64,000 bases of DNA from NCBI GenBank assembly GCA_018806915.1, contig JAGKQI010000050.1:124001-188000 (forward strand), read 5' to 3'. The stretch's first letter is position 1. Every line of letters begins with the position of its first letter. The position numbers and the translations under genes were made by a program. The DNA is from Phytophthora colocasiae. Its lineage: Eukaryota; Oomycota; Peronosporomycetes; Peronosporales; Peronosporaceae. Shown piece by piece: positions 1 to 13,182 of the stretch. The notes beneath the pieces were generated by a model. It was not told the origin of the DNA and made no database searches. It worked only from the letters and a program-made list of their open reading frames with translations.

Positions 1-443
1 TCCATCACTTGGAATCGCAGCATCTTCCAGATACAAATCCAGGGAGGGAGTGTCCTTGCCAGTCACCAGCCAACGGATGCCTTCTGCTTACTGCTCTTGC
101 CCTTGATAGCTGGTAGTAGAGAACTGTATTATCTAGTTAAGACAGCACGCAAAACGCTTCCGGAAGCATATTTCACAAATTTACCTTGCAATAAAAGGTC
201 GTCAAGCCACTAAAATGTGCCCTGCCAGTTGCACTCCGCTCTAGTAAATCAACGCTTGGCGACCAATGGCGGCAAGGAAGACCTCCCGCCATGCTCATCA
301 CCGTTCCAGGGGAGAAATCCGCAAACGACACCTATTGGCTAAAACGACGTGAATATCACTTTAAAGACGAAAGGGCTTCTAACAAGGTTTTTCTCTGAGG
401 TTTTTCTTATCCCAGCTTTGCTGGGATAACGGTCGCCGGTGGG
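1..443. other. Flank beyond the pol end of element A; no gene recognised
   Basis: This lies beyond the stop codon of element A pol. In the related element C this position holds a spacer and the antisense ORF, but nothing here resembles either, so A was truncated or joined to foreign sequence at about 443. No ORF with recognisable content is present. A perfect 10-bp inverted repeat with a 3-nt loop lies at 407-429 (TTATCCCAGC / GCTGGGATAA). It is too isolated to assign a role. Confidence 0.5.
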
Positions 444-3400
444 TTAAACTCTGGGGTGATCGTCTCCAGCTTGCATTGCTTAGAAACGAGCTCGCGCTCG
501 TGCGCTCTGATTGAACTCATATAGCAAAGCGCCACAATTCAGCTTTGACAAAGGTAGCCACTCTGCCTCATCGTACCCCTTTCACTTGACCAGGTATTCG
601 CGAAGTCTCTTGGAGGTTCTGGTACGCTTACTCCACCGAGTGTCTAGTATCTTTTCCACTTCGTATTCATCATTCTCGGTGTCGGTCTCCCAACTGTCTT
701 CTGGTAACAGCGCTGCATCAAAGTCATCATCCTCATGGACCTCGAGTTCCACAGTCGGTCTTCTGGGAAACAAGGCTCTCGGTTTCAGGCGACTTATATG
801 AACCCAAGGGTTCACCCGATACCCGGTGTCCTCGACCTTCAGTTTCACACGAAAATCATCCAACATCTCTTCAATCAGGAAACGACCATGCCAAATGTGT
901 GCGAATTTTCGACTCAACCCCGTTTGTACCTTAGGGATGTATAGCCACACAGCATCACCGACGGCAAATCCGGACTTCAGACGTTCCGACAACTCCTTCC
1001 ACTTTCGGGTCTGTTCTTCGGAACGCTCCCGCTTGGCCTTCTTCTGATCTTCAGCACAGGCTTGAGCGTAGCTGTAATCTCGTTGCATCTTCCGACGCCA
1101 CTCATAAGCAGTGCGCTCTTGTACACCAGAAGGCTTTGGAACAAGCATCGCGGACACAGTCCCATGAGCATCCCATCCGTGCACCAGAAAGAAAGGTGTT
1201 TCCAGACGGGTCGCATCAAATGAGGTGTTCAATGCGAACATCAGGCGTTCGGCGTGATCGTCCCTATCAATCTGGTCAGCTTCGGCGATTTAGGCCTTGA
1301 TGGCGCGCACGACCGTCTGAACAGACCGTTCTTGTTGGCCGTTCGCCTGAGGACGGTACGCCAGAGTCGCTCGCTGTCTTCTTCTCAGCAGGTCCCGGAA
1401 ACACCTGAACACTTCACTCATGAAACGAGGGTCCTGATCGTGGCGTATCAGAGAACTAGCTCCGAAGTTCCGGAAGACAAGCTCCTCGTAGGCCTCAGCG
1501 ACATCTTGAGCCGTAGTGATACTCATAGGCTTGCACATCACATAGCCTGAGAACATGTCTTGGAACAACAACAGGAACGTGTTGCCTCTGGCGGACTTTG
1601 GCATGTGCGTCACGAAATCCATGGACACCACTTCAAAAGGTCGACTGGGCTCGATGTTGCCGAGCGACGGTCCAGGATTCGGGGGACGCCCCTTGCCGCC
1701 TGCACAGTCCATACACTCCTTGACGAACCTTTCCACATCAGCGTACATACCAATCCAGTAGAACTCGGAGCTCAGCTTCTCGAACGTACGTTTGATTCCC
1801 TGGTGAGCACCCTGGTAATCCCCATGAGCATAGTGCAGCATATCGGCATGCAAGTCTCTGGGAACCACAAGTCTGAGCTCATCAACCATGTCTCTCGGAC
1901 GTTCCCTGGTAGCACGGTTGAGGCGGTACAAAACGTCTCTGGAATCCAAGATGAAATCATCGGCAATCCTGGCAAGTTTCCTCGGGGTTGTGGTAGATCT
2001 CCCACGTCACCCTTAAGGAACTTGATGAGTTCTGCCAGATGAGCATCTTGACTCTGGTGAACTTTGATCCGCCGCCAGCGTTCTTCCTGAGACTCCAATG
2101 GGCCCATGGGCTCACGAGCCTCTACGTCCTCTGGTGGGTTTGCTTCTTCCTGATTGCGTGCACGAGTGATGGCAGCAAGCACCTTGGCAGCATGAGGCAG
2201 GGGTGCGGACTTTGGTCCCGGGTCACCCATCTCCGGTGTACAATCATGTTCACCAGAGGTGTGAACATCGTCCGGAGTTTCAGAAGTCATCACTTCGGGA
2301 GGCTTTATCAACTTCTCTGGGATCTTGGACACCAGTTTCAGATGAGTCAGTTCGTCAGGGACTGGAACTTGGTTTTCAGGGACTCGAACTCGGCTAACTT
2401 CCTCTGCAGGTTCGGCTGATTACAATTGATCAGACCTTGAGCTTGCTGGATAGCGATACGGGAGTCCCCGACAACCACCAAGTCTCGGATACCACGTTCC
2501 AAAGCTAACTTCAATCCATTGATCAGACCACAGTATTCTGAGTCATTCACAGTGACGTCTTTCAGAGCGAACCCTTGAGCTTCCAGGATATTCCACCCCG
2601 GGAGCTCCCAGAGCACACATCCGCAGCTTCCCAAGCGAGTGGACGTTTTGGCGTCACCATCAAAACTCAGAACACAACCTCGGTAATCAGCCTCTAGCAT
2701 CTCCACGCTAATGGGCGCTGGAGGTTTGACTCGCCCCTTGACGGGGAAGAGGTTTTCAGAGACCTCATCGAGGTGTTTACGGGGTGTGATGCCCGCTCCA
2801 AGAATAGCTGGGAGACCATCTTCATCTCGCTGGATCCTGCGAATCTCCAAGTTCCAATGTGACAACTTCAATCCCCACTTCACGTTCCGACCATCAGCCG
2901 AATTGGATGTCAGGAGCCACTTCAAAACCGAATGTCTGGTGTACACCGTGATCACGGGACTCGTGTTCACCAGAGCCCGAAAGTTCTCCAGAACCCTGAG
3001 GATTGCTATGACTTCTTTCTCTGCGATGTGATACCGGAGTTCTGCCTCATTCAGTACACGTCCAGTGAAGGTGTATCACTCCATCATACTCCTGTCCCAA
3101 GACGGCTGAAGCAGCCCATGGGTTCGCATGAGGTATAATAACGAAAGGTCTGGTGCGATCTGGGTGTCTGAGGAGCGGTGTCGAGACAATCTTGCGCTTC
3201 AGGATCTCAAAGGCTTCCTTCGCTCGAGCCAAATCTCGACCGGCGCGAATCTGTTCATCGGACAACTCGTAGAGCACAGCAGCGATCACCGGTAAGGCTT
3301 CAATAAACTTGTTGTAGTAATTCAGACTTCCCATGAAACTCTGTACTCCCTTGAGTGTCAACGGAAACGGCAATTCTTCCACTCCTTGACGATCTTCGGC

Positions 3401-5892
3401 GTGGCTCTCAGTCCTTTAGCACTGATCTCATGCGACAGATAAGGAATCGTCAGCTTCCCAAACCCGCTCTTGGGCAGGCTCACTGAAATATTCCAGTATC
3501 TGAGTCTGAAAAGCAAGGCGTTCAGGTCTTCACAAAGTTGATCCCAGGTGGGCGCCCCATGAGCAATGTCGTCAATGTAGGAACTTCGACCTAGTACCGG
3601 TCCCATGAAGGACGGGACAGAGATGTTCCTCTGAAAAACTGTCATTTGGTCAGTGAGCACCGGAAACTCTGGCAAGTGTTCATCAGAGTTCTGAAGTTGT
3701 TCACCAGACATCAGACCATGTTCGTCAGAGTTCTGGGGCTTAACGTCAGGAATTCCAACACATTGGGATCAACGTCGGCCTCTTCTTCAGGTGACAATCG
3801 CACGAACCCCCACAGGCAGTTATCCAGCATAGCCTGGTACACCAGAGGGGCGTTCTTCAGACCGAAGGGCATTCTTACCCACTGAAAGTGCCCAAATGGG
3901 CAAATGAACGTCGAGATCAGCCTTGCACGCTAGACTCATAAACCACAGTGCTGCCTCAAATCCAATCAACAGATCATCTATCAGGGGCAACGGATAACGC
4001 GACAGCTGGATAAAACCATTCACCACTCGATAATCAATGCACATGCGTATATCCACACCATTTTTCTTGAGAACAATCACTATGGGTGATGCCCAAGGCG
4101 AAGTCGAGTACTTGATGAGTCCGGTCTCCAGGAGCTTCTTCAGGAGTTCGTACACCTTGATCATCAGGTGGGGGGCAACGGACCTCGGACGTTGGGCAAC
4201 AGGTTTAGCGTCTCCCACGTCCAAGTCACAGACCACGCCCCTTGCCGGGGCAGGTGCGGCATTGCCGTCTCCCAGAAAGATTCTCCGATGATACTTCAAG
4301 ATATCCCTGAGTTTCTTCTCCATCTCCGGCGTCGTTTTCCCGGGTACTCTGACATCAGCCTTGTCGATGTCGCATTCAGGGGTCAAATCTTCCAATTCAG
4401 GTAGCATAACCAGCTGGTCACGTAATTGAGAGAGCAGCTCTGTTCCTTCCCGTATATAGATACCGGGTTCCAGATCCAGTTCTTCATTCGTGACTTGCAT
4501 GCACCGTTCGTACTCGGCTCGGAGCTTTTCCACAGGGGTGCCTGGCATACTCTGGATTGGGATGTCCCATGAACAGTCTGTCGGATCCTCATCTCCCATG
4601 AACAGTTCACCAGAAACACTCAGGGTGACTTCATCCTCGATAATGTCACCCGAAATTCCAGATGTGGTTCCAGAGTCTTTCGGAGTCGTTTTCTCTGACG
4701 ATAATTCCAGATCTCCGGTATCCACAGCGGTATCTCGGGTCTCCTCTTCTCCGGCACCCACCCAGTCATCTGTCTGCGTAGCCACATCCAAAGCGAAACG
4801 AACTCGTTTTGTTCGTGGGACCGAAGTAGGCCTCACAAACTGTACTCGAGCATTGTCCAGCCTTGGGCGCTGTAAGGCCTTAGTTGGCCACGGGTATACC
4901 GGGTGATCCACACACGGCGGTTGAGGTATCAAATTCTCCAAGTCAGCTTCGGCCTTCAGACGTCTCTTCGTTTCTGGTGACGGAGTGTTCTCCAGAATCA
5001 AAACTTCCCAGTCACGGTAGGCTGCAGAGCCTGGCCGTACGAAGCGACCACGTCGTGGGAAAATCCATACTCCACAATCCTTGCAACGTCAGAAAATTCA
5101 TTCACCCAAGTATTCTTGTCAGAGATGTTCACCACGCGCACCGCCACAGGCCATGGCCGGGCTGCATAAATCAATTGAGTCACCCAACGGTCTCCACGTC
5201 CCACCCACACGACTTCTCGTTGTGGGTTCGTCGGACCATAATCAATGCGAACAACAAATTCTTCACCAGGTCTCATAAGTACAGCTTCACTTGGTCTGAT
5301 GGACCTGTTCCTGCCGATATGATCACCAGGCTCCCAGCTGCACATCATCACCACGACTTCATCTGGCATAGATACCAGTCCCTCACGGACGCTGATCCTC
5401 AGACCAGCAGCGAACATGAATCCCATTCCCACTAGCACGTTTATACCTTCGCCGATATTCGCGACCCAGACATCAACAATGTAAACCACTCTCGGTCCGA
5501 GAGTCAGCTTGATCTCAGCACTGGCGCCAATGTACGTCGGAACTCCTCCCATCCCGGACACCCAAGTTTGTTTGTGTGACTTAAGCTTGAGCCCGAGCTT
5601 ACGCGCAAAGTCGTAACTCAGGATGTTGATAGTCGCACCGGGAGAATCTTGGTCCGATGATCATTGACAGCGCCATGCACCATAACCACATCACGCTTTG
5701 CAGGATCAGGGTAGTGATCCTGCCACCAGCCATAACATTCTCCGTCTTCAGGCGAAACTGGATTGTATCGTCCGGAGGCGGTTCATTGTCCTTCGGAAAG
5801 TCCGGTGAACAGTCTCTCGGAAGGTCCGATGAACTGTCTCTCAGACGCGGAATTTCAGAAGACATGGCTGATTCTTGAGCTAAAGCGGTCAT
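444..5892 (-). pseudogene. pol: Element A pol pseudogene (protease, RT, two RNase H regions, integrase, chromodomain)
   Basis: Reading from 5892 down: the retropepsin region has lost its catalytic DT in a 7-nt deletion near 5,640 (C has LLDTGAT, A has ILPGAT). RT lies at about 5,000-3,360 and keeps SSYIDDIAHG, but the stretch holding the first catalytic Asp is deleted near 3,930. RNase H follows at about 2,970-2,350, with all of LSFDGDAK, NDSEYC and VVGDSR in the added RNase H. Integrase lies at about 2,000-1,290, with D, D and E in SMDFVTHMP, RHDQDPRFM and NGQQERS. A chromodomain at about 680-500 has the Trp of its KWKGY motif changed to a TGA stop at 582-584. The frame breaks at least eight times. 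The ancestral stop is the TAA at 444-446. Confidence 0.88.
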
Positions 5893-5970
5893 GCAATGTT
5901 GATTTTTAGGTTGGGTCGTTTTCAGCTCCGGTCCTACGTACACTAGAACACAAAACTGGGGGTGTGCCTT

Positions 5971-6016
5971 GCCCGGCGCGTTTCGGATCCCCATCCGACG
6001 GGCTTGCTAGTTTAAC
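5971..6016 (-). promoter_or_regulatory. Element A gag-pol frameshift signal (decayed)
   Basis: The heptamer GTTAAAC (6010-6016) directly precedes the gag stop TAG (6007-6009). Six bases after it a nested hairpin starts: outer stem GCCCG/CGGGC (5999-6003 with 5971-5975) and inner stem TCGGAT/ATCCGA (5993-5998 with 5983-5988) with a GGGG loop. The same arrangement occurs in elements B and C. Downstream in A the pol frame has an extra indel, so the signal no longer leads cleanly into pol. Confidence 0.6.
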
Positions 6017-9000
6017 TGTTTCCCAGAGTCAGCCTCGTCACCCAGGAGTTTCTCCAGTAGGTGATCCGGCAGGTCCTTCAGTGTACCTTGACGGGCTAGT
6101 TTCTTGAGGGATTTCAGAGTCTTGATGTCTTCGCATGGTCTCCCAGAGTGCACCTTCCGCAAACCTCACACGGCGGTACTCGGCACATCCTGCTCGGGTG
6201 ACCTTTCTCCTGACACCGATCACAGATAATGTCTCTCCAGCAGCTCTCCTCCGAATGACCTGAGCGGCGACACTTCTCGCAGAACTTGTTCCAGTAGTCA
6301 GAATTATCACGTCGTGTCTGCTGTAAGTCTTGACCTGACGATCCTCGGGGAGACTGGGGCGGCGGTCGCCATCCCATGTTGTCCATGACCCGATAAACTT
6401 CGTTTGTCAGAGTCTGAGTCCAATCAGCCCTACCAGGCGCCTGAGAGGCAGCTTGTACACCAGACGAAGATTGTACACCAGACATCTCGCGATCGTGTTC
6501 TGACGACGAGGCTCTGGCATCCTTATCTTGAGTTCTGGTATCCGCATCGACATCGTCAAAGGCATCCTGGTCTGCTTCTCGGGCGACGTAAGTCTTCCCC
6601 ATACGCTTTGGCTTAAACTGTCCGCGTGGGAGATTGTCCGCTCGGAAGTCCCGATGTCTGGTGGTCGTAGTATCCTGATCAGCAGTTCGCCAGACATCTT
6701 CGTCCTGTTGCAGAGCATATTCCAAGTCCGAGATACTCCTGAACTTCCGGCCTTGCAACGCGATCTTCAGACGCTCGTCCTTCATCTTGGTGATGTACCT
6801 CAGAACGTGTTTCTCCAGGCGTCTGGAGGATTTTCTGAAGTCCACCTCAGCTTTTCCGGCGGCCGAGTTCAGGCGATAAAAGAAGTCCAACGGAGTCTCG
6901 GAACTCTTCATTTCCATCGTGAAATATCTCTCGGAGTATGATGACCGGGCCTTGCAATAGCGCCTGCGAAACTCCGATGACAATTCCTTCCAATCACGGG
7001 AAACGCTCTTCGGAAGCTGGTTGAACCAATCTCTGGCGGACACCGGGAGCTTCAGCTTGAGTTCCTGTATGCGGGTCTTGTTCGTCCACGCTCCCTGGGA
7101 TGCCATGTTCACGAAGCGTTCCCACCAATGAACACGTTCTCTCAATGTCGCTCGGGGATCAAATTCTCCGATGATACTTGAGTTTATAAAGGGCCTCATG
7201 GTCAGCAGGGTCGCTCCAGCTTGTCCCTGGGATGCAGAAGTCAGGTTGACCACCTCCGGAGGATCCAAGTCATCAGAAGACGAATCACTTGAGTCCGAGC
7301 TTGAGTCACTGGAGCTTCCACCAGGATCTGGGTCATTCCTGCGTCTTCCTGGCTTCCGAGGAGCGTCTCGACCATCTTCAGAGCGTCCATTCTCTGGGTT
7401 TCCGATGTCCATCGCGCCTGGGAGTCGCTGGGCGCCTTCCTTCGGTATTGACCTCGGTCAGGGGAGCCGCTTGATCCGTCTGGGTCGTCGTAGCGGCCGC
7501 GGTGGCCGCGCCATGCCTTCCAGCCTTCGCGCGCTTGGTGTCGGTCGATCTCCGTAGGGGAAGAGGCGTATGGAAGGCCTCCGTCTTTTTAATGGGTGTA
7601 ACCCTACCCCTACTGGCGACTCCTTCTGATCCCCTAACCCTAGGTGTGCAATCTCCCGTATCCCGACTGTTCACCAGAGGTCCGGTTGCCGGTTTAGGGT
7701 CATGTTCACCGGAGATCCGACTTGAAGTTGCTACTTCAGGGTGGGCGACCCCTTGAACTTGGGACAATGTTGCACGAAGGTTCCCCAATTTTGCGGCCTG
7801 GAAACGCTGCATGTTCTGGGAACTTTCCTGCTCCCTGTCGCCCTCCGACTCCACGTCATGCACCCGCTGTCGTAAGGTCTCCATTTGCAAAATCCAGTCA
7901 CGTTTCAGCTCGTCTGCCCAACGCGCACGTTCGGCTTCGGCCTCGGCTTCCCGTTGTTTCCAGCGATCTGCAAACTCGGTCTCCAGACGCTGTACGTCGG
8001 AAAACTGTTCACCAGAAACTTGTACGTCGGACATCTGTCTCTCAGACGATTTCGAATGATACTTGAGCTTAGACTCTGACGCTTGACTCCGACGTTCTTC
8101 CAAGTCATCCACGCGTCTCTGGCGCTTTCAGACTCAAGTAGTCGGTCGGTGAGGGTCTGGATCTGCTGGCGCGTATCAAGTTCCCGTTGTTCACGTCGAC
8201 GTTCACGCTCCATGGATTCCAGACGTTCTCTGGCCAGAAACTCCTTCTGCTCCTGTTCCATCCGACGCTGCCATTCCTGTTGCTGCCGCATAGCGTTCAA
8301 TTCGATCTGCGCTGGGCCTGATCTCTGGGAACTTCGTGTGTGGCTTGACGCAACGGAACTCAAGCGTCTGGAAGACATTTTCTGGCGAACTTCTCTCTTC
8401 AGACTCTGATGTCTGCTCTGGTGGCTTCTCCCACGACTCGAGACGGACGATGATGGAGCTTCTGGCGTCCGGTGAACAGAATCTTGCACAGAATCGCTGG
8501 TAGACAACTGTCTCTCGGACTTCACTTCTGGAAACTCCGGCTTCTCTTCCAACATCTCGAAGTCATCGGGCTCCGACTTCACCGGCATCAGTGTTCGTGT
8601 CACGTGGATTCCCATAGACTCTCCGGCGACCATTCCTCCGGCATCAGCACCTTGGGCAATCATAGCCAGACCTCCGACAGACAACGGCATATGTGCAGAT
8701 GCCCCGACTCATGGACATCAGCGACGAGTCTGTGGAACTTCCACGAGAGGTCTGGAGTCCCGACGAGTGGACATCAGACGTACGCGAGGTCCCAATAACA
8801 CTTGGCACAGGCGCATCAGTCGTCAGAGAGCTACCTCGATCTTCAGACATTGGCACGCCAGACTCCAAACGAGTGCTATCAGAGTGAATCTCGTATACCG
8901 GCAGCGAACTCAGCGATGGCGTCGACACTGCAGATGGTGTCGACGAGACTTGCGGGCGCGGCGGACCATGTTGCAGGCGCAGGCGGTTCTCCACTGCTGG

Positions 9001-10200
9001 ACCCGTCGGAACTATGGATGACTCTGAGTCCGGTCATCCGGAGTCTCATGATCAACTGTCGTCCATGTAGGTCAGCCTTCTCATCGCGTAATATACCATC
9101 AGCTTCGCCTTGACGTGCTTCGTTTCCTGCCTTTGCGTCTTCTGGGAGTCGATTAACTTGTGACCTGGCGGTCACAGTGGCCCACTCAACCAGTTCTTCA
9201 GCAAGTCGGCTCTGAAGCTCCGTCGCCACACTGCGCACTTGAGGTTCAAAGATAGCAGACGGTTGGGTCTGAGAACATCTCGGTAGCAAGTTCTGGAACG
9301 CAAATCCTGCTTCATACAGCATCTTCTGAGGACAGCGACGCATTCAGGTGCCGTCAGGGTATTCATCGAGATCTCGACATACGACAAGTCTTGGATTCAG
9401 CCAAAACTATGGCGCCTCAAGCAGAACTCCGATATCCACATGTCTTCTGGGAATACTGAAGAACACCGCCACTTGATGTGGTCGCCCGTCGCTGCCGCAG
9501 CCTTCTGAAAGACATTTGCGTCAGGCTTCGCTGTTCGCCAGGCGTATTCGACGTTCGGCGGAACAATTCTTCCAGCGTCCATGTCCCTCCAGCGGCGGAA
9601 CTCACGGCGTACGTACTTCAGAGCACGTTCTCCATCCAGCGAATCAGCCCTCCCAGACTCATCAGACGGTGTCTTCAGAGAATCTTCGGACTTCATCGGC
9701 ATGTCATCAGACATCGGAGTGTCTTCGGACCTTGGAGTCTTCGAGACACGTTCATCAATCAGTCCGGGTTCCATCTTTACTTCTCCCACGGACTTCCCAG
9801 AAGCCGTCGACTCAGAACACAAGTCAATGACCTCCGGGGACTCAACCACGTCGGCGCCTCCCTCAGACGCCTCATCACCACCCTCACGGGCAGTGGCCAC
9901 CTCGTCTCTAGAAGCTTCATCTTCGGACGGACCTTCCTCAGAACCTTGTTCGCCAGACACATCGGGTGTCTCTTGGGCTTCAGGCTCCTGGTCTTCGACC
10001 GCCGGTTCCGGGACGTTCACCTCCTCGACTGCTTCCTTTTCACGTGCACCCTTCATCCTCTCGCGTGCCGCCTTCTGAACAGCATCCAAGTCGGGTTGTT
10101 CGTCAGGCGGAAGACCTTGAAGACGCATCGACTGACGTGTCGCCACACTGTGACCACCGCGTCCCCGACGTCCTCCTCTTGTAGTTCCATGTGAAGTCAT
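6007..10200 (-). pseudogene. gag: Element A gag pseudogene
   Basis: The start is ATG at 10200 (MTSHGTTRGGRRGRG) and the stop is TAG at 6007-6009. Order: a basic RG-rich N-terminus, an acidic Ser/Glu region containing the SUMO-interaction-like core EVIDLCSES, a long coiled coil (about 8,330-7,780), a Gypsy capsid domain (about 7,200-6,650; WWERFVNMASQGAW and DWFNQLPKSVSRDW are clear), then CCHC zinc knuckles near 6,300-6,120. The reading frame shifts at least five times. Its layout matches element C gag, which is uninterrupted. Confidence 0.88.
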
Positions 10201-10272
10201 CTTGAATATAGACGCTTGACAGGAAACCCTCTTCTCAAACTCTCTTAGATCCGGTGATATCACGATACCAAG

Positions 10273-10290
10273 ATCCGGGCACGCGCACCA
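10273..10290 (-). other. Primer-binding site of element A
   Basis: The minus strand reads TGGTGCGCGTGCCCGGAT two bases inside the 5' LTR boundary. It is identical in B (17,693-17,710) and C (53,711-53,728). I do not assign the tRNA. Confidence 0.75.
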
Positions 10291-10292
10291 GT

Positions 10293-12102
10293 TGTCGCGA
10301 AGTCGGTACAACTTTTACCGCGGTGCAGGGGCGTACGGTGAACCTGGAAGTGCGACTACTGATGTAATACCAGAGTCGCACAGCAAGGTGGGCGTGTGTT
10401 ACCTTGTGCTGTCCTCGTAGGTTCGTTGTCTTGGTAATGAGACCCTCGCCGGGGTCGTGGGAGTGTTGGTGAGAGTGAGGGTTCCTTGCGTAGACCGTCG
10501 GATGTCCTTCTGGTCCCCACAGGAGCGCTTGAGAGTCGAACGTTTTCCGGTGAACACTTGTGTACACCAGAGATTTCTGAAGGCAAAAGAGAAATTAATA
10601 CAATGGGAAGTCCAGTAATTAGACTTCCAAGATAACCGCAATATAGAGTTCCGATATACAAATATGTAGCTGCTCTTATTCTTTCCTGGCCCTTGAGCAG
10701 TGGGCTAGTTCTCCAGGTCAACTAGGGAAATGTTCACCAGACACCTGGTCTGTCTGGTGTTCCCGTAACTTTCGCGCACCACCCTCTAATATATAGAGGG
10801 AAAATAAATCAATACACTATCAGTTATATAACAGTCTACCGAGCGTCTTGAGAGCGACTGTCTAGCTCCCAAAACCTGTCCAAACGTACAATATAAAATG
10901 GGCTACCGCTAGAGACAAGACAAACGACCCAACAAGTAAATGGAATAGGTGGGTCCTCTCAGGTCTCTACGTTACGCTGATCTCCACCTAACGGGGCTTG
11001 ATAGGTGAGAGATCACACGACTCAAAGCTTTGTCGTGGCCTTACACTTTCCAAAGAACCGAAGAATCGACCTTGGGGTTATAACGCAATTTGAACTCTGG
11101 TTATCTATCTCGTATCTCTCTGTCTTCTGTCTTCCATATTCTCATATACACTTGGTCTCAGTATAACTCAGGAATCTTCACTTGGGTTCACTATGGTAGT
11201 CGGTGAAGCGGATCTTGTTGAGTCGACACTTAATGATGTCATTACAGGGATGAGCAGGTTGCGTTTCACTTGATTGCGTGAGGTCGTGTTGGGTACACTT
11301 GGTTTCAGTATGGGGTGGACTTCAGAGTGTCAGAGTCTGGTATCCTGTTCATCAGGGTCTGGAATCATGTGCGTCGGAGACATGTTCATCGGAACCATGT
11401 ACTCCGGAATCATGTACATCAGAGTGGTAATACCAGAGTCGTGACACTTGGGTCTGATCATCGGAGTCTTGTACGGCGGAGTCTGTTCATCGGAAACTGG
11501 TGATGTCTGGAATATTGCTTGTATAAGCCGGGCACATGAGACTTGTTCACCAGAATCATGTTCGTCGGACTCATGTACGTCAGACTTCATGGTGTGATAT
11601 CAGAGTTTCCATGCGTGATATCAGAAATCCATGAGTGTTTTAGGGTGCAGAGCACGTATGCTAGAACGCACGAAGTCCAGTTGGGATATGCGCGGGGTGC
11701 GCTACGTCCGGTGCGCGATACTTGGTATCTTGTGGGTAAACTGTATTCCTTGAACCATCATCGTCACACAGGACGGCAACGGGATGAGAGATACGTTCTT
11801 CTGAGAGACTTTCTGCCAAACTTTAGGCACTCATCGTCGGGGAAAGTCCGGCGATCAGACTGAGTGTTGTTGTCTCTCGGAGTTTGTGCACTTTTCCGAT
11901 GAACACTTCTGATCTCTTGGGCCCCTTTGCAGTACAGGTGAAGGTTAATATATATAGCAGTTTTCTTCCACAGATCCATCATTGTCGCACGGGACATAAC
12001 CTCGTCCCACATCTCCCTTTCTCCCATAATCCAGTGTATATCCAATCACATCACAGCGTAACGTCCATATCCACTCGAAAAATCGTAATTAGCAACGTGT
12101 CA
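10293..12102 (-). repeat. 5' LTR of element A
   Basis: On the plus strand the LTR runs from TGTCGCGAAG to CAACGTGTCA (TG...CA ends). Its inner end abuts the primer-binding site and gag. It shares with the B and C LTRs the CCCTCTA...TAGAGGG palindrome, a TGGTGCGCG copy at 10,773-10,781 and an imperfect version of the GATCTCCACC hairpin, but elsewhere it is diverged. A 193-bp piece of the same LTR type recurs at 56,473-56,665. Confidence 0.85.
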
Positions 12103-13182
12103 CGTTCTGATGGACGTGATCTGCGCTAGTCTAAAGAGGTTTTTGATGCCTGATGGCTTTCCTTCTCTTGCTGTAGGTAACACGCAGAAAGTAAGAACAA
12201 ATACACTTTTGGTTTTACCCCACAACACACACTCGTGCCGTTCCTTACCTTTCCAGTGACAAGAAGAAGACTCACGGCCCAATGACGACGCTGAGGTTCC
12301 TGCACGACACAAGAGCGGCGGAGAACAGGACGACGCTAAAGAGCTGCTAAAAACTGGAAATCACTTGACCATTACGTACGAGGAATCCAAGCCCTCTAGC
12401 ACAGCCACGCGCGCGTGATGAGTCCTTATTCGTGACCATTTTGATTGACCCGAACTTATCGAAATGTTGCAGAAACGCTAGCCTTCCGGTTGATGTAGTA
12501 GTGTGGCATTTGCTTTGCTTTTGGTAAACGAAAGCTCTTCTCACTTCTCGATGCCAAGTTTCCGATAACCTCATAAAGTTCGAAGACATAGAAACACTGG
12601 CAATGCCGGCGGGAACGGTACCGTCAACGGACGCCTTGCCTATTCAAGAAGGAAACGTAAAAGTCCAAGAACTGGAGCACAAGGTCGTGCTTAAAAGCAC
12701 TCGAATGACTGGCGCGAAAACAACAGTCAATGCCAGACAGCATTCGGTAGCAGACTAATGGCGTTCAGGCGTGAGCAGTTTTTTAAGTAACGCGACGGAG
12801 AAATGTGGATGCAAAAACTCGCTGTGTACGCGTTGCGAGCTGCGTAGCCAGCCACTTTCATAACATAGGGACACCAGGTAGGGCATTCCTAGCGCTTATC
12901 GAGATAATTTGTGACTGACTTCTCAAATATTATTTTGAATCGCGCAGAGCATCCACCATGAATACCACAAAGCCTGCCTCCTACGACTCCCAACTAACTC
13001 CTTCAGAAGTTTTTACCGACAACTAGCAACCAAAGAGATATGTTAGCTGACCTGCTGGACGCCTCTCATCAGTAGTGGCCCACACTTTCTTCTTCTTCTG
13101 CAAGATTCGCATTCTGGTGATGCCGTTGCTTGGATCGCAGATCAAAGTAAGCGACATATTTAGGCTGTACCGCCAATTGACT
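12103..13182. other. Flank of element A; no gene recognised
   Basis: Low-complexity-free sequence with only short open frames. A minus-strand frame at 12,347-12,589 and another at 12,100-12,312 have no recognisable motif. No LTR ends, terminal inverted repeats or RNA gene are visible. Confidence 0.4.

Larger units (their letters stand above)
444..12102 (-). mobile_element. Element A: degenerate Ty3/Gypsy (Chronos-like) retrotransposon lacking its 3' end
   Basis: Order on the minus strand is 5' LTR (10,293-12,102), primer-binding site, gag, frameshift signal and pol ending in a chromodomain. The 3' LTR and any antisense ORF are not seen. gag and pol carry many frameshifts, so this is an old, inactive copy. 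Its proteins align along their length with element C, but its LTR is longer (1.81 kb) and clearly diverged from those of B and C, so it is a sister subfamily. Extra RNase H plus chromodomain is the combination reported for oomycete Chronos elements; the assignment is from memory. Confidence 0.85.

Noticed and set aside
407..429. Hairpin as a transcription terminator
   Set aside because: Bacterial-type terminators do not apply to a eukaryotic genome, and no other copy of the hairpin was seen.
9478..10194. Long plus-strand open frames opposite A gag, and similar ones opposite B and C gag
   Set aside because: They mirror the Ser/Asp/Glu/Arg-rich codons of gag, shift with it and have no conserved start; they are shadow frames. 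The B/C antisense ORF differs because no sense gene lies opposite it.
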